NCBI GenBank assembly: GCA_964593065.1
Contig: CAZQGO010000001.1
Span: 124,001 to 188,000 of the forward strand
Direction of reading: 5' to 3'
DNA: 64,000 bases
From: CAZQGO01 sp964593065
GTDB lineage: Bacteria; Oederibacteriota; JAAXVQ01
Below the pieces are notes generated by a model. It was not told the DNA's origin. It was given only the letters and a program-made list of their open reading frames with translations, and did no database searches. Below, piece after piece: positions 24,797 to 32,721 of this stretch. The position numbers were made by a program, and so were the translations under genes. Position 1 is the stretch's first letter. Each line of letters starts with the position of its first letter.

Positions 24797-26224
24797 ATGT
24801 GGCCCTTGCTGTATTTGCCCAAAGGTAAAGCGCGGAAGGAGAACCTCGACTTCTGGGCGACCGACCTCGCCGCCCTGCTGCGGGACCTCAACTCCCAGCC
24901 CTTCACGGGGTACGTGGAGATCTTATCCCCCTATGAACACGCCCTGATTCTCTTCTACGGCGGCCAGGTCTACAACAGCTTTTACGAGGGCACCCAGGAC
25001 CTGAACCTGTCGCGCGAGGAAATCCTGCAGCATTTCCTGACCCAAACCAAGCGGGAACATGAGTGCGTCATCAACGTGATCGAAGTCCTGCCCCAGGTTT
25101 TCGAGGGCTTGAGCGCCCTGGAAAGCCGCGCGCCCCTGTATCGCGAGCTGGAGACCGGGTTCCTGGACATTCCCAAGCTGTTCGGAACCCTGGAGGCCAA
25201 ACGCTTCACGGGCGCGCTGCGGTTCTACCACATCCGCAGCCACACCCGCCTCGGCAACATCCTCGTCAAGATGAACAAAATCACCCGCGAACAGCTCCAG
25301 CAAGCCGTACGCCTGCAGCTCTCGCAGAAAGGCGCCCTGCGCCTGGGCGACGCCCTGGTGCGCATCGGTGCCATCGGGCCCAAGGATTTGGACAGCGCCC
25401 TGGATCTCCAGAGCCATGCCCGCAAGGGTTCGGATATTGAAATCGCCCTGGCCATTTTTTCCCAGGGAAAATTTTTCGGCGGGTATTCCTTCCTGCACAA
25501 GCAGCTGCGGCAGACCCAGGAGGAAATCCTGCCGCAGATGATCGGCACCGAAGTGTTGATGGACATCCTCGAGGGCATCCTGCCTGAGCCCATCGACCTG
25601 CGCGAGGTGCTGAAGCGGGCGGAGGACGCCGTGACCGCCATGGCGGCGGCGCCGGCGGCCGCGGAACCGGCTGCGGAAAAAGAGGTTGCGGGGGAGGCGA
25701 AGGCCCCCCCCGAACCCGAATTGGCGGAGATCGCGGCCGATGCCCTCAATCTCAAAGGCGACGACCTGATCCTGGATCTGTCGGAGGACGTCAACGACCT
25801 GATCGGCGAACGGGCCAGCCCGCCCGCCGCGGCGCCGGCTGCCGGGGAGGCAGTGGCGGCGTTCGTCCCGGAAACCGATCCCGGCGAGTCGGACGAAACC
25901 GTCCGCGAGAGGGCGGAGGAGGCGCTGCCCCCCGCGCCCGCGCCGGAGCCGGAAGAACCGCCCGTCGAACGGACGGGCCTCGAAGCCGTGCAGGCCGTGG
26001 CCGCCCAGTACATGGGTTTTCTGGGAAAATCGCTGCTGCGGCACGAAAGCCAGTTGCTGGGGCATCCCCCGGGCCAGGACTGGAACGACCAGGACCTGCG
26101 GGAATTGCAGCAGCGCTTCGTCCAGGCGGCCAGTTTGCTCATCGGCACGCGACGCGCCCGGCAGATGTCCGACGATCTGGAATTCCGTCTCGGGCGCGAG
26201 GAGGTGCCGTGGACACGGTCCTGA
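24797..26224 (+). CDS. DUF4388/PATAN-like protein with GspE-N-like helical segment
   Basis: The 475-aa product is cytoplasmic by composition. Residues 10-100 resemble the DUF4388/PATAN module (LLRDLNSQPFTGYVEILSP, ILFYGGQVYNSF), a scaffold found in signalling and motility proteins. Residues about 145-200 contain paired helical repeats LGNILVKMNKITREQLQQA and LGDALVRIGAIGPKDLDSA, like the N-terminal domain of type II secretion/type IV pilus ATPases. An Ala/Pro/Glu linker (about 280-390) and a helical C-terminus follow. No ATPase domain is present. It overlaps the next gene by 16 bases, suggesting co-function with the two small membrane proteins. Confidence 0.72.
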   Translation: MWPLLYLPKGKARKENLDFWATDLAALLRDLNSQPFTGYVEILSPYEHALILFYGGQVYNSFYEGTQDLNLSREEILQHFLTQTKREHECVINVIEVLPQVFEGLSALESRAPLYRELETGFLDIPKLFGTLEAKRFTGALRFYHIRSHTRLGNILVKMNKITREQLQQAVRLQLSQKGALRLGDALVRIGAIGPKDLDSALDLQSHARKGSDIEIALAIFSQGKFFGGYSFLHKQLRQTQEEILPQMIGTEVLMDILEGILPEPIDLREVLKRAEDAVTAMAAAPAAAEPAAEKEVAGEAKAPPEPELAEIAADALNLKGDDLILDLSEDVNDLIGERASPPAAAPAAGEAVAAFVPETDPGESDETVRERAEEALPPAPAPEPEEPPVERTGLEAVQAVAAQYMGFLGKSLLRHESQLLGHPPGQDWNDQDLRELQQRFVQAASLLIGTRRARQMSDDLEFRLGREEVPWTRS

Positions 26225-26559
26225 CTCCGGCCCAGCATTTCTGGTTTGTCGAAGCCACCAGCTATCTGGCCATCTGCGGCGGGCTCGCGTTGTGGGGGGG
26301 ATTCATCTGGCTCGGGGCCATCACGCGGCGATTTGAACGGGCTTACGGAAAAATGACGCACTGGCAGTTCTTCCTGCTCGCACCGGCGGGCCTGTGCGCC
26401 TATCTGGTCCTGCAGGCCGTGGCGTCCCTGCGCCACCAGAACATGGGCGCGGCCGAGCAATGGATCGGATACAGCCTGCTGACGTGGTCGGCCGGCCTGT
26501 GCCTGTGGGGCGTCCTGCGCCTGCGGAAAGTTCTCGCGGAACTGGAGCGTGAGACCTAA
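26209..26559 (+). CDS. Small membrane protein with three predicted TM segments
   Basis: The 116-aa product has hydrophobic stretches at about residues 14-36, 49-70 and 82-104, separated by charged loops (RRFERAYGKM). GTG 26209 lies inside the end of the preceding gene with GGAG just upstream, so translation is probably coupled. I do not recognise the family. The next gene encodes a protein of nearly the same size and topology. Confidence 0.7.
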   Translation: MDTVLTPAQHFWFVEATSYLAICGGLALWGGFIWLGAITRRFERAYGKMTHWQFFLLAPAGLCAYLVLQAVASLRHQNMGAAEQWIGYSLLTWSAGLCLWGVLRLRKVLAELERET

Positions 26560-26561
26560 GA

Positions 26562-26909
26562 ATGCTCCAGCTCCTTTACCGCGCCAGTTTTTTTCTCTAC
26601 GAAATCAGCTTCATTCTTTTTGCCCTGGCCCTGGGCAGCTATAGCGAAAGTTTGCGGAAAATCACCCGGGCCTGGCGGTTGGGTCCTTACTGGCTGTGTC
26701 CCGTCTGCGCGTCCCTCCTCATGCTCCTGTGCGCGTTGATGCATTTCTACGTGTATCATTTCCTGTCCCCGCGGTATCTGCAAACCGGGGCCCATGAACA
26801 GTTGCTGCTCATGTACCTGCTGAAAACCATTTCCATGCTCAGCATTTTCCTGGCGGGCGCCTGCCTGCTGCTGGGCAACGGAATGTTCCTGAAGAAAAAT
26901 TCGGCCTGA
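26562..26909 (+). CDS. Small membrane protein with three predicted TM segments
   Basis: The 115-aa product has hydrophobic stretches at about residues 7-26, 40-66 and 82-106. It contains a CPVC motif (WLCPVCASLL) inside the second segment, which could bind metal or form a disulphide, though that is speculation. It starts 2 bases after the stop of the preceding membrane-protein gene. No family is recognised. Together with its neighbour and the DUF4388-like protein it forms a three-gene unit. Confidence 0.7.
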   Translation: MLQLLYRASFFLYEISFILFALALGSYSESLRKITRAWRLGPYWLCPVCASLLMLLCALMHFYVYHFLSPRYLQTGAHEQLLLMYLLKTISMLSIFLAGACLLLGNGMFLKKNSA

Positions 26910-26948
26910 ATCCTCCCCCGCAAGGCTCTCCGGCCCGCAGGAATCATA

Positions 26949-26978
26949 TTGAAATATCTCGGGAACACGTGCTAGAGT
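26949..26978 (+). promoter_or_regulatory. Promoter ahead of the Pro/Thr-rich secreted protein
   Basis: TTGAAA (26949-26954), 18 bases, then TAGAGT (26973-26978) directly preceded by TGC. Confidence 0.5.
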
Positions 26979-27010
26979 AGCGATATTGCGTCAGCGGACG
27001 GGGGCACGGC

Positions 27011-28387
27011 ATGCGGCCATTTTACAAATGTCTGGCGGCCATGGCGGGAGCGGCCTTGGCGGCGGCAACGCCGACGTGGGCTGCGTTACCCCCCACCGCG
27101 GATGCTCACATCCTGCCCGGCACCAGTCTGGTCACCCAATCGCAAGCCTACACGTACACCGTGAGCTGCACCTCCAATGTCAACATCACCTCCGTGTATG
27201 TCACCATCCCTGCGGGTTGGATGGTCGACGTGACCCCGAGCTCGAGCTGGGGCGGAGCGGTCAGTTTCGCGGCCGGTCAAATCATGGTGGATTACTCCCT
27301 CGCGACCCCCTTGGGCGCGCCCGGTGATACGGATAACCTTACCTTCACCGCCACCGCTGCGGCCTCGGCCGGCCTGTACGCCTGGCCCTCGTTCCTGAAC
27401 GGGCCGTCCTCGAACCAAACCAGCGTCACTGCCGGCCAGAGCCAGGATGTCCTGGTCACCGAACCCACGCCCACTCCGACGCCCAGTCACACGCCGACTC
27501 CGACCCCCAGCGCCACCTCCAGCGATACGCCCACGCCCGACTATTCCGCCACCCTGACGCCGACCGACAGCATGACCTTCACGCCCACCGATACGCCCAC
27601 GCCGACGGAAAGCCCCACGGCCACCGCTTCGGCGACGGCCACGGAGACGCCGACGCCTTCCCCGACCGCTACGCCCTCTCCGCCGGTCAGCGCCACGCCG
27701 ACGCCGACGGAAAGCCCCACGGCCACCGCTTCGGCGACGGCCACGGAGACGCCGACGCCTTCCCCGACCGCTACGCCCTCTCCGCCGGTCAGCGCCACGC
27801 CGACGCCGACGGAAAGCCCCACGGCCACCGTTTCGGCGACGGCCACGGAGACGCCGACGCTTTCCCCGACCGCCACGTCCACGGAAATCCAGTCCGCCAC
27901 CCCCACTCCGACCCAAACCCCGACCGTGACCGCGACCCCGATATGGTCCGCGACCGCGACGCCCACGATTTCGGCCACGAGCACGGTCAGCGCCACGCCG
28001 ACGCCGCAGGTTTCGCCGACGGTTACGGGAACGGCCGGCCCCCCGCACACGCCGACGGCAACGGCGACCGGGGCAGGCCAGGCCGTCCGCGAGGACCTGC
28101 GCGGCGTCCACGCCGTGCATAAAACCTTCAGCCCGGACAGCAGCACGAACAACCGCCTGGAAATTTCCTTTCAATCCCGCTTCAGCGCGGGCGAGATCCA
28201 AGCCAGGATTTTCGACCTGTACGGACGGCAGTTGGCCGCCTTGGAGGTCACCGGCTCCGGCCCGGATTACCGGGTCTTCTGGGACGGCCGCGCCAGCGAC
28301 GGCCGTTCCGCTCCGGCGGGAATCTATGTCTACGAGATTAAAACGCCCGGCGCCGCCTTCCGGGGAGCGGCGGTGCTGGCCAGATGA
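27011..28387 (+). CDS. Secreted Pro/Thr-rich repeat protein with C-terminal FlgD-like domain
   Basis: The 458-aa product has a signal peptide (cleaved near TWAA) and an N-terminal beta-rich domain (about 25-150). A long low-complexity region (about 155-350) is built from PTPTP and TATASATATETP units. The C-terminus (about 375-458) resembles a FlgD Ig-like/T9SS-type sorting domain: IFDLYGRQLAALEV, WDGRASDGRSAPAGIYVYEI. Such domains sit at the end of cell-surface proteins. The stop overlaps the start of the PorV-TPR gene (ATGA), so the two are translated together and may function together at the outer membrane. A direct PorV-dependent export role is inference. Confidence 0.8.
   Translation: MRPFYKCLAAMAGAALAAATPTWAALPPTADAHILPGTSLVTQSQAYTYTVSCTSNVNITSVYVTIPAGWMVDVTPSSSWGGAVSFAAGQIMVDYSLATPLGAPGDTDNLTFTATAAASAGLYAWPSFLNGPSSNQTSVTAGQSQDVLVTEPTPTPTPSHTPTPTPSATSSDTPTPDYSATLTPTDSMTFTPTDTPTPTESPTATASATATETPTPSPTATPSPPVSATPTPTESPTATASATATETPTPSPTATPSPPVSATPTPTESPTATVSATATETPTLSPTATSTEIQSATPTPTQTPTVTATPIWSATATPTISATSTVSATPTPQVSPTVTGTAGPPHTPTATATGAGQAVREDLRGVHAVHKTFSPDSSTNNRLEISFQSRFSAGEIQARIFDLYGRQLAALEVTGSGPDYRVFWDGRASDGRSAPAGIYVYEIKTPGAAFRGAAVLAR
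27601..27876 (+). repeat. 102-base tandem repeat inside the Pro/Thr-rich gene
   Basis: A 102-base unit (34 residues, ATASATATETPTPSPTATPS and on) recurs at 27601, 27703 and, partially, 27805; the landmark ACGGAGACGC is found at 27641, 27743 and 27845. Copies 1 and 2 are almost identical, suggesting recent duplication. Confidence 0.85.
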
Positions 28388-30351
28388 AACCCGGAACTCC
28401 CGCCTGGACAGTCTGCCTTGCGGCCTTCGCCTGGCTCGGCCTGCCCTGCGCGCTGGGCGCTTCCTTCGAGAATGACCGCCCGGGTGCGCGGGCCGCGGGC
28501 TTGGGCGGCGCCTTTTGTTCGGTGGCCGACGACACGGAGGCGCTGGATTACAACGCCGCCGGCTTGGCGCTTGTTCCCGGGAATTTTTTCTCGGCCGATT
28601 TCGCCAGTCTTCTCAGCGGCTTGGATGACGGCAGCTTGCACGAGGGGCGCGTGGCGTACGCCCAGCCCATCGGCAGTTCGGCGGGACTGGGAGTCAGCTG
28701 GCGGAACCGGGACCTGGCGGGCTTGTACCAGGAAAATACCGTCAGCCTGGGCTATGGTATGGCCCTGGACGCCGGAGACAGTTACTTCCTGGGGGGCGTC
28801 CTCAAGCTGCTCCAAGTGGATTACCTGGATCACTCGGTCATCGACCAGGATGCGTATTTCAGCGAGGGGTCCGCGCGCTTGAACCTCGGCTTGGACGTGG
28901 GCGCGCTGGCGTTTCTGACCGACGATTGGGCCTGCGGCGTGTCCGTGGCCAACCTCAATCAACCGGATCTGTCCCTGCGCGGCCACGGCGCCGTGGTTCC
29001 GCTGCAGGTCCGCGCCGGGACCTCCTATGCCTGGAAAACCATCCTGGCTTCCGCCGACTACCTCTACTATGGCGGCCGGAACCGGTTCAGCGCGGGGAGC
29101 GAACAGTGGTGGTTCAACCGCGTGCTGGGAACCAGAGAGGGCCTCGGCTTGGGCGACCTCGGATTGGCGGAAATCACCACGGGACTTTCCTTCCGCCTGC
29201 AGCAGGGCACCTGGAACCTGCAACTCGACTACGCCTTTCTGGTACCGCTGGGGGAATTTTCCGGAGCGGGAGCCACCCACTTGGTGAATTTCAGCCTGCT
29301 GCTGGGCACGCTGGATCCCGCGACGGCGGAAGGGTTGCGGCTTTCGGCCGCCGGCGACCTCGCGGTCAAGGAGGGGCGCTTCGAGGAGGCCTTGGACGAC
29401 TGGGAACAGGCCGCGGACCTGCTGCCGGGAGACGACGCCTTGCGGCGCAAACTCGATACGCTCCGGAAACAGCTGCGTCTCCGGAGCGAGGTCCGCCTGT
29501 ACATGGAACAGGGAGAAGATTTTCTCGCACACCGCAATTACCACAATGCGGCCAAAGCCTTCCGGCACGTCCTGACCTTGGATCCGGAAACCCCCCGTGT
29601 CCGCGAGCGGCTCGCCACGGCGGAAAATGCGCTGCGCCAAATGACCGAGCAGCAGCAGGCCGAACAGCAGGCGGGGGAGAAGCGGGCGGCCGCCCGGGCC
29701 CAGGCCGCGAGCCTGCAGGAAGCCCAGCAGGCTATCCGGCAGGCGGAGCGCGCCTGGGAACGCGCGCAGCGGAAAGAGGGCGCGGGCACCGCGGAGCTCA
29801 AGCGGCTGCAGGAACAGATTCAGTCCGCCCAGGAAGCCCTGCGCAAGGGCGACGGGCAGCGGGCCCGGGTGCTCGCGCAGATGGCGAACGAGAGCCTGCA
29901 GAAACTCGGCCGCCGGCCGAAGCCTGCGGCACCCGCCGCCGAAACCCGCCGGGTCAAGCGGGCCGGGTCGCGCCCGGCAGGTGCCGCCCCCGCGGGCGAA
30001 AAAGCCGTCGCCACGCCCGCGGCCGGCGCGGTGGCGCCGGCACAGGCGGCGGCCAAGCCCACGCCCACCCGCACGGCGCGCGAAGCCGTGGAGTGGCGTA
30101 AAGCCCGCGGCGCCTACGGCCGCGTGGTGAAACTCATGCTGGATATCGACCGTCTCGGAGGTTCGCGGTATTTCCCCCAGGAATACGCCGGCCTGCAGCA
30201 CGAGGTGGGCAGGGTGAAGACCTTGTTAAACCGCGAGGATTTCCCGGCGGTCATCCGGGAAGCCGAGGCGCTCTTTCCCCGCCTGGAACGTCTGCAGCAG
30301 CAATCCCTGGAAAAGAAAAAGGCCCGCGAAGTAATGCCCACCCGCTGGTAG
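28384..30351 (+). CDS. PorV/UPF0164-like outer-membrane barrel fused to TPR and coiled-coil regions
   Basis: The 655-aa product has a signal peptide (cleaved after ALGA). A barrel-like domain (about 26-315) opens with ARAAGLGGAFCSVADDTEALDYNAAGLA, the hallmark of PorV/PorQ/UPF0164 proteins. Residues about 315-420 are TPR-like (EEALDDWEQAADLLPGDD, HNAAKAFRHVLTLDPETP), about 420-520 are Gln/Glu/Ala coiled coil, and an Ala/Pro linker and final helical segment follow. Ordinary PorV proteins lack the C-terminal extension, which probably projects into the periplasm. It is co-translated with the FlgD-domain protein before it. No SprA-type translocon is visible in the window. Confidence 0.77.
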   Translation: MKPGTPAWTVCLAAFAWLGLPCALGASFENDRPGARAAGLGGAFCSVADDTEALDYNAAGLALVPGNFFSADFASLLSGLDDGSLHEGRVAYAQPIGSSAGLGVSWRNRDLAGLYQENTVSLGYGMALDAGDSYFLGGVLKLLQVDYLDHSVIDQDAYFSEGSARLNLGLDVGALAFLTDDWACGVSVANLNQPDLSLRGHGAVVPLQVRAGTSYAWKTILASADYLYYGGRNRFSAGSEQWWFNRVLGTREGLGLGDLGLAEITTGLSFRLQQGTWNLQLDYAFLVPLGEFSGAGATHLVNFSLLLGTLDPATAEGLRLSAAGDLAVKEGRFEEALDDWEQAADLLPGDDALRRKLDTLRKQLRLRSEVRLYMEQGEDFLAHRNYHNAAKAFRHVLTLDPETPRVRERLATAENALRQMTEQQQAEQQAGEKRAAARAQAASLQEAQQAIRQAERAWERAQRKEGAGTAELKRLQEQIQSAQEALRKGDGQRARVLAQMANESLQKLGRRPKPAAPAAETRRVKRAGSRPAGAAPAGEKAVATPAAGAVAPAQAAAKPTPTRTAREAVEWRKARGAYGRVVKLMLDIDRLGGSRYFPQEYAGLQHEVGRVKTLLNREDFPAVIREAEALFPRLERLQQQSLEKKKAREVMPTRW

Positions 30352-30441
30352 GCCACTCAGCCCGAAAAATTGATTGGGTGCGAAGAAAATTGCCTGGAAG
30401 GAAAAAACGGGGGGGATCTTGGACGCCTGGCCCCGCGGGGA

Positions 30442-32301
30442 TTACTTGACCACGACCTCCAAGACCGGTTGCCCCGCGGGTCGTTTCCCCAGATCCGGGA
30501 ATTCGTCCCCCTCGCCCAGGGCCGTGACGTTGATCTGCTTGATTTTCTCGGTGACAATCAGGTGGCGCAACACGCTGTTGGCCCGGGCACGCGACAGGCT
30601 TTTCGCCAGCGGCAAAACCCGCGCCAGCCAGCCCGGTCCCCGCGCCGTGCCGCGCACAATCAGGGGCGAGTCGGGATGCTTGGCCAGCTCATCCGCCAGT
30701 TCCTTGAGTGCCGAGAGGGAAGATGGCTTGATGAGGTCCTTGGCGAAGTAGAAATCGATCGCCGGCGCATAGACGATGCGGTTTTGCTTGGCGTCCACGG
30801 ACACGTTCAGTTCGGGTAAAATGGCCTGGTCCTCGTCCGCATAGGCTTCGTACTGGGTATAATCTTCCTCCGCCTTTTCGGCGGAAGTCGGCCTAGCCTG
30901 AGATTTCTCACGGGTCGCGGGCGCGGCGGTCTGCACCGGGGTCGCCGGGGCCGCGGCGGGCGTGATGCGCTGAACGGTCGGCAGGGGAGTGGGCGCAGCC
31001 TGCGTTGGCTTGGGCTTGGGCGTGGGCTTGGGCGTGGGCTTGGGTGTNNNNNNNNNNNNNNNNNNNNNNNNNNNNNNNNNNNNNNNNNNNNNNNNNNNNN
31101 NNNNNNNNNNNNNNNNNNNNNNNNNNNNNNNNNNNNNNNNNNNNNNNGGCTTGGGTGTGGGCTTGGGCTTGGGTGTGGGCTTGGGTGTCGGCTTCGGTGT
31201 CGGTACGGCCGTGGGGGAGAAAGTCGCCTGGGCCGTGGCCCGCCGGATTGCGGGGGAAGGTTCCGGCGGACGGGAGGGCCGGGCCGACGGGCGCGCGGGA
31301 ATTTCCTGAATCCGCGCCGGATGTTCCGGAGCGGCGGCGCCCGCAGGTTTTTCGCGATAACGCCGGATCCAGGTGGGTGAAAATCCGCCGTTGCGGGTAA
31401 TCGCAAACTGGCCGGTCCCATCCGCATTCATGACCCAGATTTCCCAGCGGTACGGATCCTGGCGGCCCGAGGAATACGCTAGACGCTTGCCATCCGGAGA
31501 CCAGGCCGGTGAATTGCTGTATTTGTCGCGGGTGAGACGATAAATCTGACTGCCGTCGGCCTGGGCGATCCAGATATCCACGTTTTCGCCGATGGACACC
31601 GAGAAGGCGATTTTGCGGCCGTCCGGGGACCAGCTGGGTCCGCCGACCTGCTGCGTGGTGGGAAAGCTGGTTAAAAACCATTCCGCATCCGTTCCCAGCT
31701 TGCGCACGTACAGATTGCGGTCCTTGCCCCGGATGGAGATGTAAACCAGATGCATGCCGTCCGGCGACCAGGCCGGGGAATAATTGTAGCCATCCGGGAT
31801 GACGGTTTCGAGGTTGAAACCGGTCCGTTCGACGGTCCAAATTTTCCCGCCGCGGGAAAAAGCCAAGGTGCGGCCGTCGGGAGACCAGGTGGGCGCATTG
31901 TGCACGTTGAAATTCTGGAGGTCGACCGGGAAATTCGCGTCGTTAAAAAAGGTCAATTGCCGCCGCTGTTCCGTGCGCAGGTCCAGCAGCCAGATTTCGA
32001 AAAAACCGCTGGCATTGGACCAGTAGGCGACTTCGGAGAAATTCGGCGAGGCCGCGGGAAACCAATCACTCCCGCCCGAGCGGGGAAAACGTTTGGCGGG
32101 ATTGCCGGCCAAGTCGGTGAGGTAGAAATCCCCCCCGGACATATACAGGATGAAATCCTCGTAGGGTTCAGGCGTCGGTTGGGGGGTAACGATTTCGGAG
32201 CGGGGGGATTTCTGACAAGACGCCAGCAGGAGACACGCCACGATCATGAACAGCCATGCGCGACGTTCGCGGCCCGCGGGCCGGTGGTTGGAAGAACTCA
32301 T
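30442..32301 (-). CDS. TolB-like beta-propeller/OmpA-like fusion lipoprotein, with assembly gap
   Basis: The predicted 619-aa product starts with a lipobox signal peptide (LLLASCQK). Residues about 45-315 are WD40-like PD40 repeats (APTWSPDGRTLAFSRGG, SPAWSPDGKRLAYSSGR), as in TolB. A PTPKPTPKPKP linker contains the 100-N gap. The C-terminal 110 residues look OmpA-like (IDFYFAKDLIKPSS, SRARANSVLRHLIVTEKI, ALGEGDEFPDLGKR). TolB and the OmpA-like lipoprotein Pal are normally separate partners, so this may be a single-chain functional mix. The frame is consistent across the gap if its true length is 3n+1. It is convergent with the PorV-TPR gene; the 90-base space between them shows no clear terminator. 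Confidence 0.8.
   Translation of the reverse strand: MSSSNHRPAGRERRAWLFMIVACLLLASCQKSPRSEIVTPQPTPEPYEDFILYMSGGDFYLTDLAGNPAKRFPRSGGSDWFPAASPNFSEVAYWSNASGFFEIWLLDLRTEQRRQLTFFNDANFPVDLQNFNVHNAPTWSPDGRTLAFSRGGKIWTVERTGFNLETVIPDGYNYSPAWSPDGMHLVYISIRGKDRNLYVRKLGTDAEWFLTSFPTTQQVGGPSWSPDGRKIAFSVSIGENVDIWIAQADGSQIYRLTRDKYSNSPAWSPDGKRLAYSSGRQDPYRWEIWVMNADGTGQFAITRNGGFSPTWIRRYREKPAGAAAPEHPARIQEIPARPSARPSRPPEPSPAIRRATAQATFSPTAVPTPKPTPKPTPKPKPTPKXXXXXXXXXXXXXXXXXXXXXXXXXXXXXXXXXXTPKPTPKPTPKPKPTQAAPTPLPTVQRITPAAAPATPVQTAAPATREKSQARPTSAEKAEEDYTQYEAYADEDQAILPELNVSVDAKQNRIVYAPAIDFYFAKDLIKPSSLSALKELADELAKHPDSPLIVRGTARGPGWLARVLPLAKSLSRARANSVLRHLIVTEKIKQINVTALGEGDEFPDLGKRPAGQPVLEVVVK
31048..31147. other. Assembly gap (100 N)
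   Basis: Exactly 100 N within a Pro/Lys/Thr codon repeat of the TolB-OmpA gene. The repeat (GGCTTGGGTGTG on the plus strand) flanks it on both sides. Confidence 0.98.
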
Positions 32302-32505
32302 GCCTGCCGCTCCCGCACATCGCCCCGGAGGGCGGGTAGGGTCCCCGGGCGATCGGCCCGATCACGGAAACTGCTCTGTCCTGTGCAGGGAGAGGGCATG
32401 TCTTTTTGCTCCTTAAGCGGGCATTCGGAAAATGGCTGCTTGGCGGCGGCTTAAAAACATGCGCGCACTCCGCGATTCAATCTGTCCTCCTCCTGTTTTA
32501 TGACG

Positions 32506-32536
32506 TGATTTTAAGGATTTTCAGGCTTGATGTCAA
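32506..32536 (-). promoter_or_regulatory. Possible promoter for the TolB-OmpA gene
   Basis: On the minus strand TTGACA (complement of 32531-32536) and TAAAAT (complement of 32506-32511) are 19 bases apart, a little long. The -35 lies in the palindrome CTTGATGTCAAG (32526-32537). The rest of the 420-base divergent space (32302-32721) holds no ORF I can support. Confidence 0.4.
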
Positions 32537-32559
32537 GGGAAAAGCTGAGCCAATTTTGC

Positions 32560-32589
32560 TTGACAACGAATGTTTTTAATTGCTAAACT
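32560..32589 (+). promoter_or_regulatory. Promoter ahead of the HD-GYP-like gene
   Basis: A perfect TTGACA (32560-32565), 18 bases, then TAAACT (32584-32589) directly preceded by TGC. The leader is about 130 bases and AT-richer than average. Confidence 0.6.
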
Positions 32590-32721
32590 GTCCCACGTTA
32601 AATTTTCGCTAGTATTTTCGGGGATTTTCTGCCTCCTCCGGCTTTTCTGGCTCTTTTTGCAGCTACATCTAGTGGGGGAATGGCCATTTCAATCCACTTG
32701 TTGGGTCGTGCGGAGGATTGA

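Noticed and set aside
27601..27876. Possible CRISPR array because of evenly spaced repeats
   Set aside because: The repeats are contiguous 102-base coding units without unique spacers, and no cas gene is present.
27086..28201. Arg/Gly-rich minus-strand frame opposite the Pro/Thr protein
   Set aside because: Its repeats are only the complement of the PTPTP codons.
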